This document shows, piece by piece, positions 1-9,232 of a stretch of DNA of 64,000 nt. The notes under the pieces are model-generated. The model searched no databases and was not told the origin of the DNA. It saw only the letters and a list, made by a program, of their open reading frames with translations. The position numbers and the translations under genes are program-made. The number at the start of each line of letters is the position of its first letter. Positions within the stretch are counted from its first letter, which is position 1. Source of the stretch: Thermodesulfovibrio yellowstonii DSM 11347. Its GTDB lineage: Bacteria > Nitrospirota > Thermodesulfovibrionia > Thermodesulfovibrionales > Thermodesulfovibrionaceae. Location: NCBI RefSeq assembly GCF_000020985.1, contig NC_011296.1, positions 982,001 to 1,046,000 on the forward strand. Direction: 5' to 3'.

Positions 1-207
1 GTGGTCAACAAGAACAAGTGTTTTCCCTGCAGCGTTCTCTAAAATTTCAGGGGCTGGAACACCGAACTGTTTAAGTGCGAATTCTGTTTCCTCATTAATT
101 GGACCTGCTGTTGCTGCTTTGTACCCCTTAATGCCAGCATAAACAATTGCTGAACAGACTGTGTCTGTGTCTGGTGCCTTATGGCCGATTACATAAATAT
201 CGCTCAT
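1..207 (-). CDS. ppaC: Manganese-dependent inorganic pyrophosphatase (N-terminal part)
   Basis: The first 69 codons of a DHH-family protein are present; the rest lies beyond the window edge. The N-terminus carries GHKAPDTDT at residues 8-16, the metal-binding motif of family II pyrophosphatases (His9, Asp13, Asp15), and the visible part ends in LVLVDH, the next conserved DHH-family segment. These soluble Mn2+ enzymes hydrolyse pyrophosphate to phosphate and pull biosynthetic reactions forward. In a sulfate reducer this would include removal of pyrophosphate made by ATP sulfurylase, which is inference. The ATG at 207 is preceded by a strong AGGAGG. A C-terminal CBS/DRTGG regulatory insert cannot be judged from this fragment. 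Confidence 0.9.
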   Translation of the reverse strand, partial: MSDIYVIGHKAPDTDTVCSAIVYAGIKGYKAATAGPINEETEFALKQFGVPAPEILENAAGKTLVLVDH

Positions 208-306
208 CTTTTCCCTCCTAAAAAAATTTTTTTAAAATTGTAAAATTTTGACAATTTCATACTTAAAATGTCAAGGAAAGAGCCATTAAAATTTAAAATA
301 GAGTTA

Positions 307-759
307 TTAAAGCTTTTCAAGTAATTTTCTTACTGATATTTTTAGTTCTGGATGAACAAAATCAGGTGCAATTTCGCAAAGAGGTTTTAATACAAAATCT
401 CTTTCATGCATCAGTGGATGGGGTATGGTTAGTTCATCACTTTTGAAAATCAAGTCATCATAGAATATTATGTCAATATCTATAATTCTGGGTCCATATC
501 TCACAGTTTTCTTTCTCCCAATCTTCTTCTCTATTTTTTTTATCTCTTTTAACAATTCAAGAGGCTCCAAAGAAGTCAGGCATTCAAGTGCCTGATTTAA
601 AAACTCAGGCTGTTCAGTATATCCCCAGGGCGAAGTATTATACAGAGAAGACTTTTTTGAAATCATTAACCCGCAGGCTTTCAGTTCATTTATAGCATTA
701 TCAATATTTTTTCCCCTGTTCCCTAAATTTGAACCAAGCAAAAGATAAACCTTATGCAT
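307..759 (-). CDS. folK: HPPK: 6-hydroxymethyl-dihydropterin pyrophosphokinase
   Basis: The 150-residue length is usual for a monofunctional HPPK. The enzyme transfers pyrophosphate from ATP to 6-hydroxymethyl-7,8-dihydropterin in folate synthesis. The N-terminus has the LLLGSNLGNR motif at about residues 6-15. The family signature PRIIDIDIIFYDD, with the Mg2+-binding Asp pair, lies at about 90-102, followed by the conserved HPLMHERDFVLKPL stretch. It lies between ppaC and a divergent small gene pair, with no other folate gene in view. Start is ATG. Confidence 0.95.
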   Translation of the reverse strand: MHKVYLLLGSNLGNRGKNIDNAINELKACGLMISKKSSLYNTSPWGYTEQPEFLNQALECLTSLEPLELLKEIKKIEKKIGRKKTVRYGPRIIDIDIIFYDDLIFKSDELTIPHPLMHERDFVLKPLCEIAPDFVHPELKISVRKLLEKL

Positions 760-853
760 AAAAGATATTTTAATGGTATAATTAGAAAAATTCTATAGTA
801 ATTTAATTGATAATTAAAGGGACAAAAAAACTTTAAATATTAATTAATAATTT

Positions 854-1117
854 ATGCCACTTGAAATTGAATTTAGCAAACATTCATTATTAAAAATAGA
901 TATACTGAAATCTCATGGGATTGAGATAACTAAAGAAAAAATTGAAGAAATTATCAAAACTCCTGATAAAATAGAATTAGGATATAAGGAAAGACTAATA
1001 GCTCAGAAGGTTATTGATGAAATCCATGTTCTCAGAGTTGTTTATGAATCCAGTTCAGAAAAGATTTATGTAGTAACAGTTTATCCGGGAAGGAGGTTAA
1101 GGTATGAGAAAGATTAG
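854..1117 (+). CDS. DUF4258-like small protein (possible toxin-type partner)
   Basis: The 87-residue product opens with a HSLLKIDILKSHGIEITKE-type segment and ends in VYPGRRLRYEKD. This pattern (an N-terminal His, then a beta-rich half ending in YPG-x-RLRY) fits DUF4258 proteins of the RelE/BrnT-like fold. It overlaps the following DUF2283 gene by 14 bases. Such pairs are common as mobile toxin-antitoxin-like cassettes, but no toxicity is demonstrated for this one. I see no clear Shine-Dalgarno before the ATG. Function is unproven. Confidence 0.6.
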   Translation: MPLEIEFSKHSLLKIDILKSHGIEITKEKIEEIIKTPDKIELGYKERLIAQKVIDEIHVLRVVYESSSEKIYVVTVYPGRRLRYEKD

Positions 1118-1313
1118 GTACAGTAAAGATGTTGACGCTCTTTTGATAGAACTTTCTGATAAACCTATAGACTATGCAGAAGAAGAAGGACAAATAATTA
1201 TTCATTTTTCAAAAGATGGAGAACCAGTTCTTTTGGAAATACTTGATGCAAAAGATTTTATTCTGAATTCTCTTTCAAGCGTTGTAAAAGAAAAAGTAAT
1301 AGCTATTCCATAA
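1104..1313 (+). CDS. DUF2283 family small protein
   Basis: A 69-residue protein beginning MRKIRYSKDVDALLIELSD, the usual opening of DUF2283 (Y-x-x-D-x-D-x-L-x-I). It then has a G-x-I-I-I-HF-S-x-D-G-x-P-V-x-L-E-I-L-D-A core, the middle motif of the same family. It is translationally coupled to the upstream DUF4258 gene by a 14-base overlap. An AAGGAGG-like stretch (ggaaggagg) at about 1088-1096 can serve as its ribosome site. In known genomes the two families often occur together, so an antitoxin-like or accessory role is plausible but not shown. Confidence 0.65.
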   Translation: MRKIRYSKDVDALLIELSDKPIDYAEEEGQIIIHFSKDGEPVLLEILDAKDFILNSLSSVVKEKVIAIP

Positions 1314-1365
1314 GAAAATAGACCATTAAGAATTTGTTGTGGTATATACAAAATGAAAAGATCAC

Positions 1366-1498
1366 TGATGCTGCTCAATTAATAACGGTCAGATTCCTCG
1401 CCTTCGGCTTGGAATGACATATAGAGGTAATTGAAAAATTTTAGGGCTTGTAATTTATTGAATTTCAATAGGTTACAAGTTTTTGAGGAAGTCTCATA
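1366..1498. repeat. Dispersed MITE-like repeat, short copy
   Basis: This non-coding block resembles the block at 50679-50913. Shared parts are the left end (GCTGCTCAATTAATAAC here, GCTGTTCAATTACTAAC there), the GGAATGACA-x-AT-x-GAGGTAA core, and a right end with TTGTAATTTATTGA and TTTTTGAGGAAGTCTCATA. The outer ends are roughly inverted relative to each other (CTCAA inwards). This copy lacks about 100 bases of the longer copy's palindromic middle. It ends about 10 bases before the ribosome site of the OsmC gene. It is an internally deleted non-autonomous element or a REP-like sequence; no transposase is present. Confidence 0.65.
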
Positions 1499-1516
1499 AC
1501 CAAAAAGGAGGTTTTC

Positions 1517-1939
1517 ATGCTTAAGGCAAAGGTAAAATGGACTGGTGGTTTACAGTTTGTGGGACAGTCTGGAACAGGTCATGCAATTGTTATGGATGGA
1601 AGTCCTGATTATGGTGGTGAAAACTCTGGAATGCGTCCAATGGAGCTTTTGCTTGTGGGTTTGGGTGGTTGCAGTGGTATGGATATTGCTTCAATTCTTG
1701 CAAAGAAAAAGCAGGATGTAAGAGGCATAGAGATAAATGTAAATGGCAAGCAGCCTGATGAATATCCAAAAAGATTTACAGAAATAGAAATAGAGTTTAT
1801 TGTGAAGGGGAAAAATTTATCAGAAGAGGCAGTAAAAAGGGCTATTCAGCTTTCAATGGAAAAATACTGTTCTGTTAAGGCAACGCTTGAACATTCAGCA
1901 AAAATTATTCATTCATACAAGATAGTTGAGGTGGATTAA
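1517..1939 (+). CDS. OsmC/Ohr family protein
   Basis: The 140-residue length and the pattern PMELLLVGLGGCSGMD, then a beta strand region, then SMEKYCSVKATL are characteristic of OsmC-like proteins. These are dimeric thiol peroxidases that reduce organic hydroperoxides. The two catalytic cysteines would be Cys52 and Cys118, both present. The sequence fits the YhfA-like general OsmC branch better than Ohr. A clear AAAGGAGG precedes the ATG. Its end overlaps the convergent hypD by four bases. A dispersed repeat directly upstream may carry its promoter. Confidence 0.85.
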   Translation: MLKAKVKWTGGLQFVGQSGTGHAIVMDGSPDYGGENSGMRPMELLLVGLGGCSGMDIASILAKKKQDVRGIEINVNGKQPDEYPKRFTEIEIEFIVKGKNLSEEAVKRAIQLSMEKYCSVKATLEHSAKIIHSYKIVEVD

Positions 1940-2994
1940 CTGCGTCCGTATTTGTAATAGGCTGCGCAGCTTCCTTCAGAACTTACCATACAGGCGCCAA
2001 CAGGATTTTCCGGAGTGCATATTTTCGCAAATAAGGGGCATTCGGTTGGTAGTTTAACACCTCTTAAAACAAGCCCACATTTACATCCCTGTGGTTCTCT
2101 TACTTTAATCCCTGAAATACTGAATATTTTTTGAGCATCTCTATAAGCATATTTTTCTTTTAGCTTAAGCCCGCTTTTTGGGATTATTCCAATGCCACGC
2201 CAGTTACTGTCAGCAGGTTCAAAGTATCTGTTTATAAATTCAATTGCTTTAGGATTTCCATCTGGTTTCACCGCATCCTTGTATTGTATCTCAACCTTTG
2301 GTTCATTATCCGAGATTTGTTTTAATAGCATTGCGATTGCATGAAGAATATCGTCAGCATCAAATCCTGTAATTACGCATGCTTTTTTATACTGTAAAGG
2401 AATGAACTCATAAACTTTGCTACCGATTATTGTGCTTACATGCCCTGGAAGAATAAAACCATCAAGTTTAAGCTCCTCTGTATTTACAAGGACTTCTAAT
2501 GCTGGAGGAACTAACTTATGCACAGAATAAATATAGAAATTTTCAATGTTTTTCCTGTCTGCCTCAAAAAGAGTACCAGCAATAAGTGGAGAAGTAGTTT
2601 CAAATCCTACAGCAAAAAAAACAATTCTTTTATTTTTATTGTTTTCAGCTATTTTTAAAGCATCAAGAGGGGAATAAACCATTCTTATATCAGCTCCTTC
2701 AGCTTTGGCTTTATACAGAGAACCATTACTTCCAGGGACTCTCATCATATCTCCAAAAGTTGTAAGAATAACATCAGGTTGTTTTGATATATAGAGCATT
2801 CTATCAACATCTTCAATCGGAGTTACGCATACAGGACATCCTGGTCCACTTAGTAGTTTTATATTTGAAGGTATCAGGCTTCTAATGCCATGCCTAAAAA
2901 TTGAGACAGTATGAGTCCCACATACTTCCATTAAATTTATCTGTCTTTGGATTTTTTTTGAAAGTTTTTCAATGACTCCTATAAACTCTTTCAA
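1936..2994 (-). CDS. hypD: Hydrogenase maturation protein HypD
   Basis: The 352-residue length is normal. HypD is the Fe-S scaffold that, with HypC, carries the Fe(CN)2CO unit for [NiFe]-hydrogenase assembly in the cytosol. MEVCGTHT is at residues 22-29 and GPGCPVC at 50-56, giving Cys25, Cys53 and Cys56. There are also FAVGFETTSP and LPGHVSTIIGS motifs and a C-terminal cysteine cluster (GCKCG through GSCAAYYKYG) for the [4Fe-4S] centre. The start is a TTG overlapping the upstream stop codon (TTGA), with GGGAGG eight bases away. Other hyp genes are not in the window, so this one is split from them or their cluster is elsewhere. Confidence 0.95.
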   Translation of the reverse strand: MKEFIGVIEKLSKKIQRQINLMEVCGTHTVSIFRHGIRSLIPSNIKLLSGPGCPVCVTPIEDVDRMLYISKQPDVILTTFGDMMRVPGSNGSLYKAKAEGADIRMVYSPLDALKIAENNKNKRIVFFAVGFETTSPLIAGTLFEADRKNIENFYIYSVHKLVPPALEVLVNTEELKLDGFILPGHVSTIIGSKVYEFIPLQYKKACVITGFDADDILHAIAMLLKQISDNEPKVEIQYKDAVKPDGNPKAIEFINRYFEPADSNWRGIGIIPKSGLKLKEKYAYRDAQKIFSISGIKVREPQGCKCGLVLRGVKLPTECPLFAKICTPENPVGACMVSSEGSCAAYYKYGRS

Positions 2995-4037
2995 TTCATT
3001 CCTCCCTCTTCAAATATTTTATCTGTTAAATTTTTAACTTCTTTAAATCCGTATATATTAAAAGTATTTAATATCTTTTCAAGATTGTTTTTCCATTTAT
3101 TAAATTCATTGACTCTTATTTCTTCTATCTTTTGCCAATCATTTAATATCAATGCTTTTTCAATTTGATGCATAGTAATTTTCAAAATTTTTTTCTGATA
3201 TACTCCCTGTGACAGAATATATAATCCAAGAAGCTTTCTATCCTTTTCAATAAATGCTCTATGAACAGGTCCATTTTCAGATAAATCAGCAACAAAATCT
3301 TTAATTCCTCTCAGAATATGTTCGGTTTTAGAGGTGTCACAATATTTTATAATTTCATTCCACTGAAGAGTATTTTCTTTTTGTTCTGCAATCTCATGAT
3401 AAAGCACGATTTTAGAATATTTATCAACAATATTTTTAAACTTTTCAAAGGGATATTTCCATTCATTGGGATTACCAAATTCTGATAAAATAATTTCGTA
3501 TATCACTCCTTTTTTACTAACCCAACTCTGTAAATTTTCCCATAACCTGTATTTTATATCAGTTAATCTTATAAAAATATTTTCCCCAATACTCATTCCG
3601 GGTGATGAGAAGATATCTCTTACAACTTCCTTATCAATAAAATAGACATTATAACCATCAATCTTTTCAAATCTATGTATTGAACCAATAAAAAAGCTCG
3701 GTTTCATAAATAAAGCATATCCTGCGCCATAAACAAAACCATTTTTTACAGTAATACTATTTATACTATCAATATCAAAGGGAGAGTAAAAATTGCCATT
3801 AATTTTAATTGGGATTAATTTAGCATTCTCAAGCTCTTTCCATCTTTTTTCTTTTTTTTCAATCCAGGGGAATATTTCCTCATTTTTTATATTTTCCCAT
3901 GGTTCAAGCTCTCTTTCAATTTTAAAGAGTTCTCTAAGACGCAAAAGTAACGTACAGATTGAAAAGTATCCCCAATAATTAGCATCTGAAACATCACAAT
4001 TATATTTAACAGTATTAAAAAATTCAGGATTTAACAT
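2991..4037 (-). CDS. Conserved hypothetical protein, translationally coupled to hypD
   Basis: I cannot assign a function to this 348-residue protein with confidence. It is a soluble-looking protein without signal peptide or membrane segment, rich in Trp, Tyr and Lys, with few cysteines and no obvious metal or nucleotide motif. The middle region (ESF-type IILSEFGNPNEWKYPFEKF) and the C-terminal half (VHRAFIEKDRKLLGLYILSQG) look like those of an uncharacterised family seen in sulfate-reducing deltaproteobacteria and relatives, but this is from memory and unsure. The stop overlaps the hypD TTG start by two bases, so the two are co-translated. That suggests a link to hydrogenase or related metallocentre work, as inference only. 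Confidence 0.6.
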   Translation of the reverse strand: MLNPEFFNTVKYNCDVSDANYWGYFSICTLLLRLRELFKIERELEPWENIKNEEIFPWIEKKEKRWKELENAKLIPIKINGNFYSPFDIDSINSITVKNGFVYGAGYALFMKPSFFIGSIHRFEKIDGYNVYFIDKEVVRDIFSSPGMSIGENIFIRLTDIKYRLWENLQSWVSKKGVIYEIILSEFGNPNEWKYPFEKFKNIVDKYSKIVLYHEIAEQKENTLQWNEIIKYCDTSKTEHILRGIKDFVADLSENGPVHRAFIEKDRKLLGLYILSQGVYQKKILKITMHQIEKALILNDWQKIEEIRVNEFNKWKNNLEKILNTFNIYGFKEVKNLTDKIFEEGGMN

Positions 4038-4068
4038 AGTTTTATCATATCATATTAGCAGGTTTTTC

Positions 4069-4098
4069 TTGAACAAATAGGTTACTGTGGTTTAACAT
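4069..4098 (+). promoter_or_regulatory. Candidate secA promoter placing the transcript start at the ATG
   Basis: TTGAAC at 4069-4074 and TAACAT at 4093-4098 are separated by 18 bases. Each hexamer matches four of six consensus positions. The expected transcription start would be at about 4105, which is exactly the secA ATG, and no Shine-Dalgarno lies upstream. The match is modest. Confidence 0.35.
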
Positions 4099-4104
4099 AC
4101 AAAT

Positions 4105-6747
4105 ATGGTTAAAATTTTAGAGAAAATTTTTGGCACAAAAAATGAGAGGGAGCTTAAGAGGTACTTTACAATTGTTGAAGACATAAACAGATTGGAGAGT
4201 CAGATATCCTCTCTTTCAGATGAAAAACTAAAGCAAAAAACAGATGAATTCAGAGAAAGACTTGCCAAAGGTGAAAGCCTTGATGACATTTTAAAAGAAG
4301 CTTTTGCAGTTGTTCGTGAAGTTGCAAAGAGAACTCTTGGAATGCGACATTTTGATGTTCAACTTGTTGGTGGACTGGTTTTGCATGAAGGCAAAATTGC
4401 TGAGATGAAGACAGGTGAAGGTAAAACCCTCGTTGCAACTCTTGCTGCCTATTTAAATGCCTTAGAAGGCAAGGGTGTACATATTGTAACTGTAAATGAT
4501 TATCTTGCCAGAAGAGATGTTCAATGGATGGGAGCAATATACAATTTTCTTGGATTAAGTGTTGGTGTAATTCAGCCGGATGCTTCATTTCTTTATGATC
4601 CTAATTACAGATTACCTGATAGACGTTTTGATAGACTTCGTCCTTGCAGTAAAAAAGAAGCTTATCTTGCAGATATAACTTATGGAACGAATAATGAATT
4701 TGGATTTGACTATCTCAGAGATAATATGCGATACAGCATAGATGAACTATGTCAGAGAGAACTTAATTATGCAATTGTTGATGAGGTTGACAGCATTCTT
4801 ATAGATGAAGCAAGGACACCCCTTATTATCTCAGGTCCATCAGAAGAATCAACAGATATTTATTATGCTGTAAACAGAATTATTAAATATTTAAAGCCTG
4901 AAAATGACTTCAAGCTTGACGAAAAACTTAAAACAGTTGTATTGACTGAGCAAGGCTCTCAAAAGGCTGAAAAACTTCTCGGAATAGATAATTTATATAA
5001 TCCTTCAAATATACAGGTTGTTCATCATATAAATCAGGCAATTAGAGCTCACTATTTCTTTAAAAAAGAGGTTGATTACGTTGTTAAGGATGGAAAGATC
5101 GTCATAGTTGATGAATTCACAGGAAGACTTTTAGAGGGAAGACGCTGGTCTGATGGACTGCATCAGGCAATAGAAGCAAAAGAAGGCTTAAAAATAGAAG
5201 CAGAGAATCAAACCCTTGCAACCATAACATTTCAGAATTATTTCAGAATGTATAAAAAACTTGCAGGAATGACAGGAACTGCTGATACTGAAGCATCAGA
5301 GTTTGCAGAGATATATAATCTTGAAGTTGTTGTTATTCCAACGCATAAACCAATGATAAGAGAGGATTATCCAGATGCAGTATATAAAACAGAAAAAGCA
5401 AAATATGAGGCTGTTGTAAAAGAGATTGAAGAATGTTATAAAGTTGGGAGACCTGTACTTGTTGGAACAACGTCAATTGAGAAATCTGAATTAATAAGTA
5501 AAATGCTCAAGAAAAAAGGAGTTCCTCATAATGTTCTCAATGCCAAATACCATGATAAAGAAGCCGAAATAGTAGCTCAGGCAGGAAGAATTGGTGCTGT
5601 GACAATTGCTACAAACATGGCAGGTAGAGGAACAGATATACTTCTTGGTGGAAACCCGGAATTTCTTGCAAGAGAAATGCTTGCGGGAAAGGACTATACA
5701 GAAGAGGAATATAAAAAAGCTTTAGAAAAAGCGAAAGAAATCTGTAAAGAAGAACATGACAAAGTTGTATCCCTTGGAGGATTGCATATTATTGGAACAG
5801 AAAGACATGAATCCCGTAGAATTGACAATCAGCTAAGGGGTAGGGCAGGTAGACAGGGTGACCCTGGTTCATCAAGGTTTTATCTTTCTCTTGAAGATGA
5901 ACTATTAAGGCTTTTTGGAGGAGAAAGACTTCAGAGTCTTATGCATTTTTTAAAGATTGAAGATGATACTCCCATTGAAAATAAAATGGTTTCAAAAGCC
6001 ATTGAGAACGCTCAAAAAAGAGTTGAGGCTCACAACTTTGATATAAGAAAACATTTACTTAAATATGATGATGTAATGAATAGTCAAAGGAATGAGATTT
6101 ATTCTTTTCGTAAAGAAGTATTAGAAAGTGATTCTTTAAAAGATAAAGTTTTTGAACTTCTTGAGATAGAAATTGATGAAATGGTTGATTTTTATTTAGC
6201 TCAAGAAAGTGAAGGAGTTGAAAAATTAAAAGAACAGCTAAGTGCAAGATTTGATATAGAAGTTGATTTAAGCAACAAATCAAAGGATGAGATAAAGGAA
6301 TATTTACTTGAAAAACTTAGAGAAGCTTATGAAAAGAAAGAGCAAAAAATTGGACAAGAACTTATGCGTGATGTGGAAAAGATGATTTTCCTTCATGTAA
6401 TAGATACAAAATGGAAGGACCATCTCTTAGGAATAGACCATATAAAAGAAGGAATAGGTTTAAGAGGATATGCTCAAAGGGATCCTCTTGTAGAATATAA
6501 AAAAGAGGCATTTGAACTTTTTGAGGAAATGTCAAGAAATATTATATCAGACATCCTTACAAGGCTGTTTAAGATTCAGATAAAAGAGGAATCTCAGGTC
6601 AAAGTAGCAAGGGCTCAAAAAATTCAGAGAAGTGACGGAGATGGTGCACGCCGTCCTGTAGAAAAACCTAAAAAAATTGGACGCAATGACCCATGTCCTT
6701 GTGGAAGCGGGAAAAAATATAAAAAATGCTGCGGTAAAAATAGTTAA
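4105..6747 (+). CDS. secA: Protein translocase ATPase SecA
   Basis: The 880-residue motor of the Sec system drives unfolded proteins through SecYEG. Walker A is TGEGKT at residues 103-108 and the DEAD-type box is [16 protein letters not shown] near 227-242. [11 protein letters not shown] and the [10 protein letters not shown] helicase motifs follow. A C-terminal zinc-binding SEC-C tail, [18 protein letters not shown], ends the protein and normally binds SecB or ribosomes. An insertion-like segment after [11 protein letters not shown] (about residues 155-180) is seen in several anaerobe SecAs. The N-terminus matches the family start, so the ATG is right although it lacks a Shine-Dalgarno. The gene stands alone and overlaps the convergent cupin gene by four bases. 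Confidence 0.98.
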   Translation: MVKILEKIFGTKNERELKRYFTIVEDINRLESQISSLSDEKLKQKTDEFRERLAKGESLDDILKEAFAVVREVAKRTLGMRHFDVQLVGGLVLHEGKIAEMKTGEGKTLVATLAAYLNALEGKGVHIVTVNDYLARRDVQWMGAIYNFLGLSVGVIQPDASFLYDPNYRLPDRRFDRLRPCSKKEAYLADITYGTNNEFGFDYLRDNMRYSIDELCQRELNYAIVDEVDSILIDEARTPLIISGPSEESTDIYYAVNRIIKYLKPENDFKLDEKLKTVVLTEQGSQKAEKLLGIDNLYNPSNIQVVHHINQAIRAHYFFKKEVDYVVKDGKIVIVDEFTGRLLEGRRWSDGLHQAIEAKEGLKIEAENQTLATITFQNYFRMYKKLAGMTGTADTEASEFAEIYNLEVVVIPTHKPMIREDYPDAVYKTEKAKYEAVVKEIEECYKVGRPVLVGTTSIEKSELISKMLKKKGVPHNVLNAKYHDKEAEIVAQAGRIGAVTIATNMAGRGTDILLGGNPEFLAREMLAGKDYTEEEYKKALEKAKEICKEEHDKVVSLGGLHIIGTERHESRRIDNQLRGRAGRQGDPGSSRFYLSLEDELLRLFGGERLQSLMHFLKIEDDTPIENKMVSKAIENAQKRVEAHNFDIRKHLLKYDDVMNSQRNEIYSFRKEVLESDSLKDKVFELLEIEIDEMVDFYLAQESEGVEKLKEQLSARFDIEVDLSNKSKDEIKEYLLEKLREAYEKKEQKIGQELMRDVEKMIFLHVIDTKWKDHLLGIDHIKEGIGLRGYAQRDPLVEYKKEAFELFEEMSRNIISDILTRLFKIQIKEESQVKVARAQKIQRSDGDGARRPVEKPKKIGRNDPCPCGSGKKYKKCCGKNS

Positions 6748-7187
6748 TCTTTAATTTCCACTGGTTTATCTCTTTCTTTATCAACAATACATAAAAATCC
6801 AAAAGGTTCTTTATAGGGATTTAAAAGTTGATGAATTTCATTTGGTGCAATATAGGCTATATCAAGATATTTTAAAACTTTATATTTATTTCCTAATCTA
6901 ATCTTACCCTTACCCTTAAGGCATATAACAACATGAGCATGCTTATGATACTCCAAAGAAGAGCATCCTCCTTGAGCTATTTCAAAATATCTCACCTCAA
7001 ACTTAATTGCATTGCTTGCTATAAGGGGAAATCTTTCAATTAAAGCCCAGTTTCCAGATTTATCTTTATAAGGAATGCTTTTTATCGTATTCCATTGATT
7101 GTTTTTAAATCGTATAATTTTATTTTTTGATAAATTTTTTTTATTTTGAATATCACAAAAATTGTTTTGCTTTTTTATCTTTTCCAT
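6744..7187 (-). CDS. Cupin domain protein
   Basis: A 147-residue protein with a basic, Asn/Lys-rich N-terminal stretch of about 50 residues and a single cupin barrel after it. Cupin motif 1 is seen as [19 protein letters not shown] and motif 2 as [17 protein letters not shown]. Together they supply three His (two in HKHAH, one in IHQ) that could bind a metal. Small cupins of this type bind metals or sugars or act as sensor and isomerase modules; the substrate cannot be told from sequence. It runs divergently from the chemoreceptor gene and tail-to-tail with secA. Confidence 0.75.
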   Translation of the reverse strand: MEKIKKQNNFCDIQNKKNLSKNKIIRFKNNQWNTIKSIPYKDKSGNWALIERFPLIASNAIKFEVRYFEIAQGGCSSLEYHKHAHVVICLKGKGKIRLGNKYKVLKYLDIAYIAPNEIHQLLNPYKEPFGFLCIVDKERDKPVEIKD

Positions 7188-7249
7188 GTTATATAATTAT
7201 AATCCAAAATTGAAAATAATAAAAATTCTAAAATAAAAAGGAGGGGATT

Positions 7250-9232
7250 ATGTTTGAAAAGCTGGTGAATTTTTTTAATTCTTTCTCGTTGAGTAAAAAA
7301 GTCTTTATTCTTGCTGTTATCTCAATCCTTATTGTTTATTCTATTGTGGCATTGGTTATTTATCTTCAAACAAAATCCAAAATTGAGTATTATAATATTC
7401 AAGCACTAAAGAGAGAAGTAGCACTTATTAAAGAGCAGATTAGTTGTTTTGATGAAACTGCAAAGGATTCAGCGGAAAAATTTATGAAGATTTTCCAAAG
7501 CATGGCTCCAGGCATTAAACCTAATAATGATGTATGTGATAAATTCACTTCATTGACAGGTGGTTCAGTAGCAACAATTTTTGAGAAAAAAGGAGATGAC
7601 TTTTTAAGAATTGCTACATCTCTTAAAAAAGAAGATGGAACAAGAGCGGTAGGAACAACACTTGATAGAAATCATCCTGCTTATCCTTTGCTTCTTAAAG
7701 GTGAAACTTATGTTGGGAAAGCAACTCTTTTTGGTAAAGATTACATGACCAAGTATGTGCCTGTTAAAGATTCTTCAGGTAATGTAGTGGGTGTATATTT
7801 TATAGGATTTGATATATCAAAGACAATGAAGCATCTAAAAGATTTTATTCGCTCTATCAAAGTTGGTAAAACAGGATATATGTATGTTATTGATACATCT
7901 GAAAAAAATAAAGGTACACTAATTGTTCATCCTGCTTTAGAAGGGAAGAATATTATTGATAGCAAAGATGCCAAAGGAAAAGAGTTTATAAAAGAAATGA
8001 TACAAAAGAAAGAAGGTTTAATTTATTATCCATGGAAAAATCCAAATGAAATATTTGCAAAGGAAAAAGTTGTTGCTTATACTCATTATCCTGCATGGAA
8101 CTGGTTAATTGGTTCAGGGACATATGTAGATGAAATAGCAAGCGAAGTCGCGACTGTAAGAAATATAATGTTAGCAGTAAATATTCTTGGTGCTATTTTA
8201 GTATCCTTACTTATATTATTTGTCACGCAGAGGTCTTTAAAACCATTACCTGATATGGCATATAAGCTTGAGGATGTAGCAAGAGGAGACTTTAGTAAAA
8301 TAGGTTTTGGAAAAGGCTACAGAAACAGAAAAGACGAGATAGGACTTATTGCAAGAAGTATAATTAAAGTTCAAGAATTTACTCAGGCATTGGTTAAAGA
8401 AATAAAAAATTCAGCTACAATGGTCAATAGTGTTATAGGATCCTTAGAGCAAAACATTGATAATGTAAAGACTAAGACAGATGAACAGACAGCTCAGGCA
8501 CATCAGATTGCTACCGCTGCTGAGGAGATGAGTCAGACAATTACTGATATTGCTAAAAATGCAGCCAGTGCTTCTGACCTTGCAAATGAGTCAAGAAATG
8601 TTTCAAATGAGGGTGTTGCCCTTTCTGATAGTGCCATGAAAACAGTTCAATCTGCAAATAAATCAACAGTACAGTTAAAAAAGACAATGGATGCTTTAAA
8701 TAGCAGAGTTGAAGAGATTGGTGATATCGTAACAGTTATTAAAGACATAGCAGACCAGACAAATCTTCTCGCCTTAAATGCAGCAATTGAAGCAGCAAGA
8801 GCAGGGGAGCAGGGTAGGGGCTTTGCAGTTGTTGCTGATGAGGTAAGAAAACTTGCTGAAAGAACAATCAAAGCAACAGATGAAATAACAGAAAAAATTA
8901 CAGCTGTTCAGAACGAATCCCGTGAATCCCTTAAAAGCATGGATATTACTGCAAAGGAAGTTGCAGAGGCTTTAAAGTCTTTAAATGAAGTGAAAAAATC
9001 TCTCAACAAAATTGCTGATTTTTCCCAAAAAGTTAAAGACTCTATTACACAGATTGCAACGGCAACTGAAGAACAATCCTCAGCCAGTGAAGAGGTAGCG
9101 CGTTATGCAGAACGTTCAAGTGCACTTGCACAGGAAGTTAAAGGAACAACAGACATGGTGGTTCAGGAAGTTGAAAATCTCAATGATGTGATACGGAAAC
9201 TTACAGATTCAATAAAAGGTGTGAAAATATAA
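7250..9232 (+). CDS. Methyl-accepting chemotaxis protein with periplasmic Cache domain
   Basis: A 660-residue transmembrane chemoreceptor. Membrane segment 1 is at about residues 17-39 and segment 2 at about 304-326. Between them lies a Cache-type ligand domain ([11 protein letters not shown] through the conserved GYMYVIDTS and [10 protein letters not shown] stretches, with PYT/YPW-like Cache_2 features). A HAMP linker follows at about 327-380, then a long coiled-coil signalling domain whose hairpin tip contains [19 protein letters not shown] at about 500-520, the contact site for CheA and CheW. Q/E-rich methylation heptads flank the tip. A strong GGAGGGG precedes the ATG. The ligand is unknown; small carboxylates are usual for this Cache type. 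No che gene is adjacent. Confidence 0.93.
   Translation: MFEKLVNFFNSFSLSKKVFILAVISILIVYSIVALVIYLQTKSKIEYYNIQALKREVALIKEQISCFDETAKDSAEKFMKIFQSMAPGIKPNNDVCDKFTSLTGGSVATIFEKKGDDFLRIATSLKKEDGTRAVGTTLDRNHPAYPLLLKGETYVGKATLFGKDYMTKYVPVKDSSGNVVGVYFIGFDISKTMKHLKDFIRSIKVGKTGYMYVIDTSEKNKGTLIVHPALEGKNIIDSKDAKGKEFIKEMIQKKEGLIYYPWKNPNEIFAKEKVVAYTHYPAWNWLIGSGTYVDEIASEVATVRNIMLAVNILGAILVSLLILFVTQRSLKPLPDMAYKLEDVARGDFSKIGFGKGYRNRKDEIGLIARSIIKVQEFTQALVKEIKNSATMVNSVIGSLEQNIDNVKTKTDEQTAQAHQIATAAEEMSQTITDIAKNAASASDLANESRNVSNEGVALSDSAMKTVQSANKSTVQLKKTMDALNSRVEEIGDIVTVIKDIADQTNLLALNAAIEAARAGEQGRGFAVVADEVRKLAERTIKATDEITEKITAVQNESRESLKSMDITAKEVAEALKSLNEVKKSLNKIADFSQKVKDSITQIATATEEQSSASEEVARYAERSSALAQEVKGTTDMVVQEVENLNDVIRKLTDSIKGVKI

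Noticed and set aside
7190-7206. PerR-box-like AT palindrome between the cupin and chemoreceptor genes
   Set aside because: Several mismatches to the consensus remain; in AT-rich DNA this is expected by chance.
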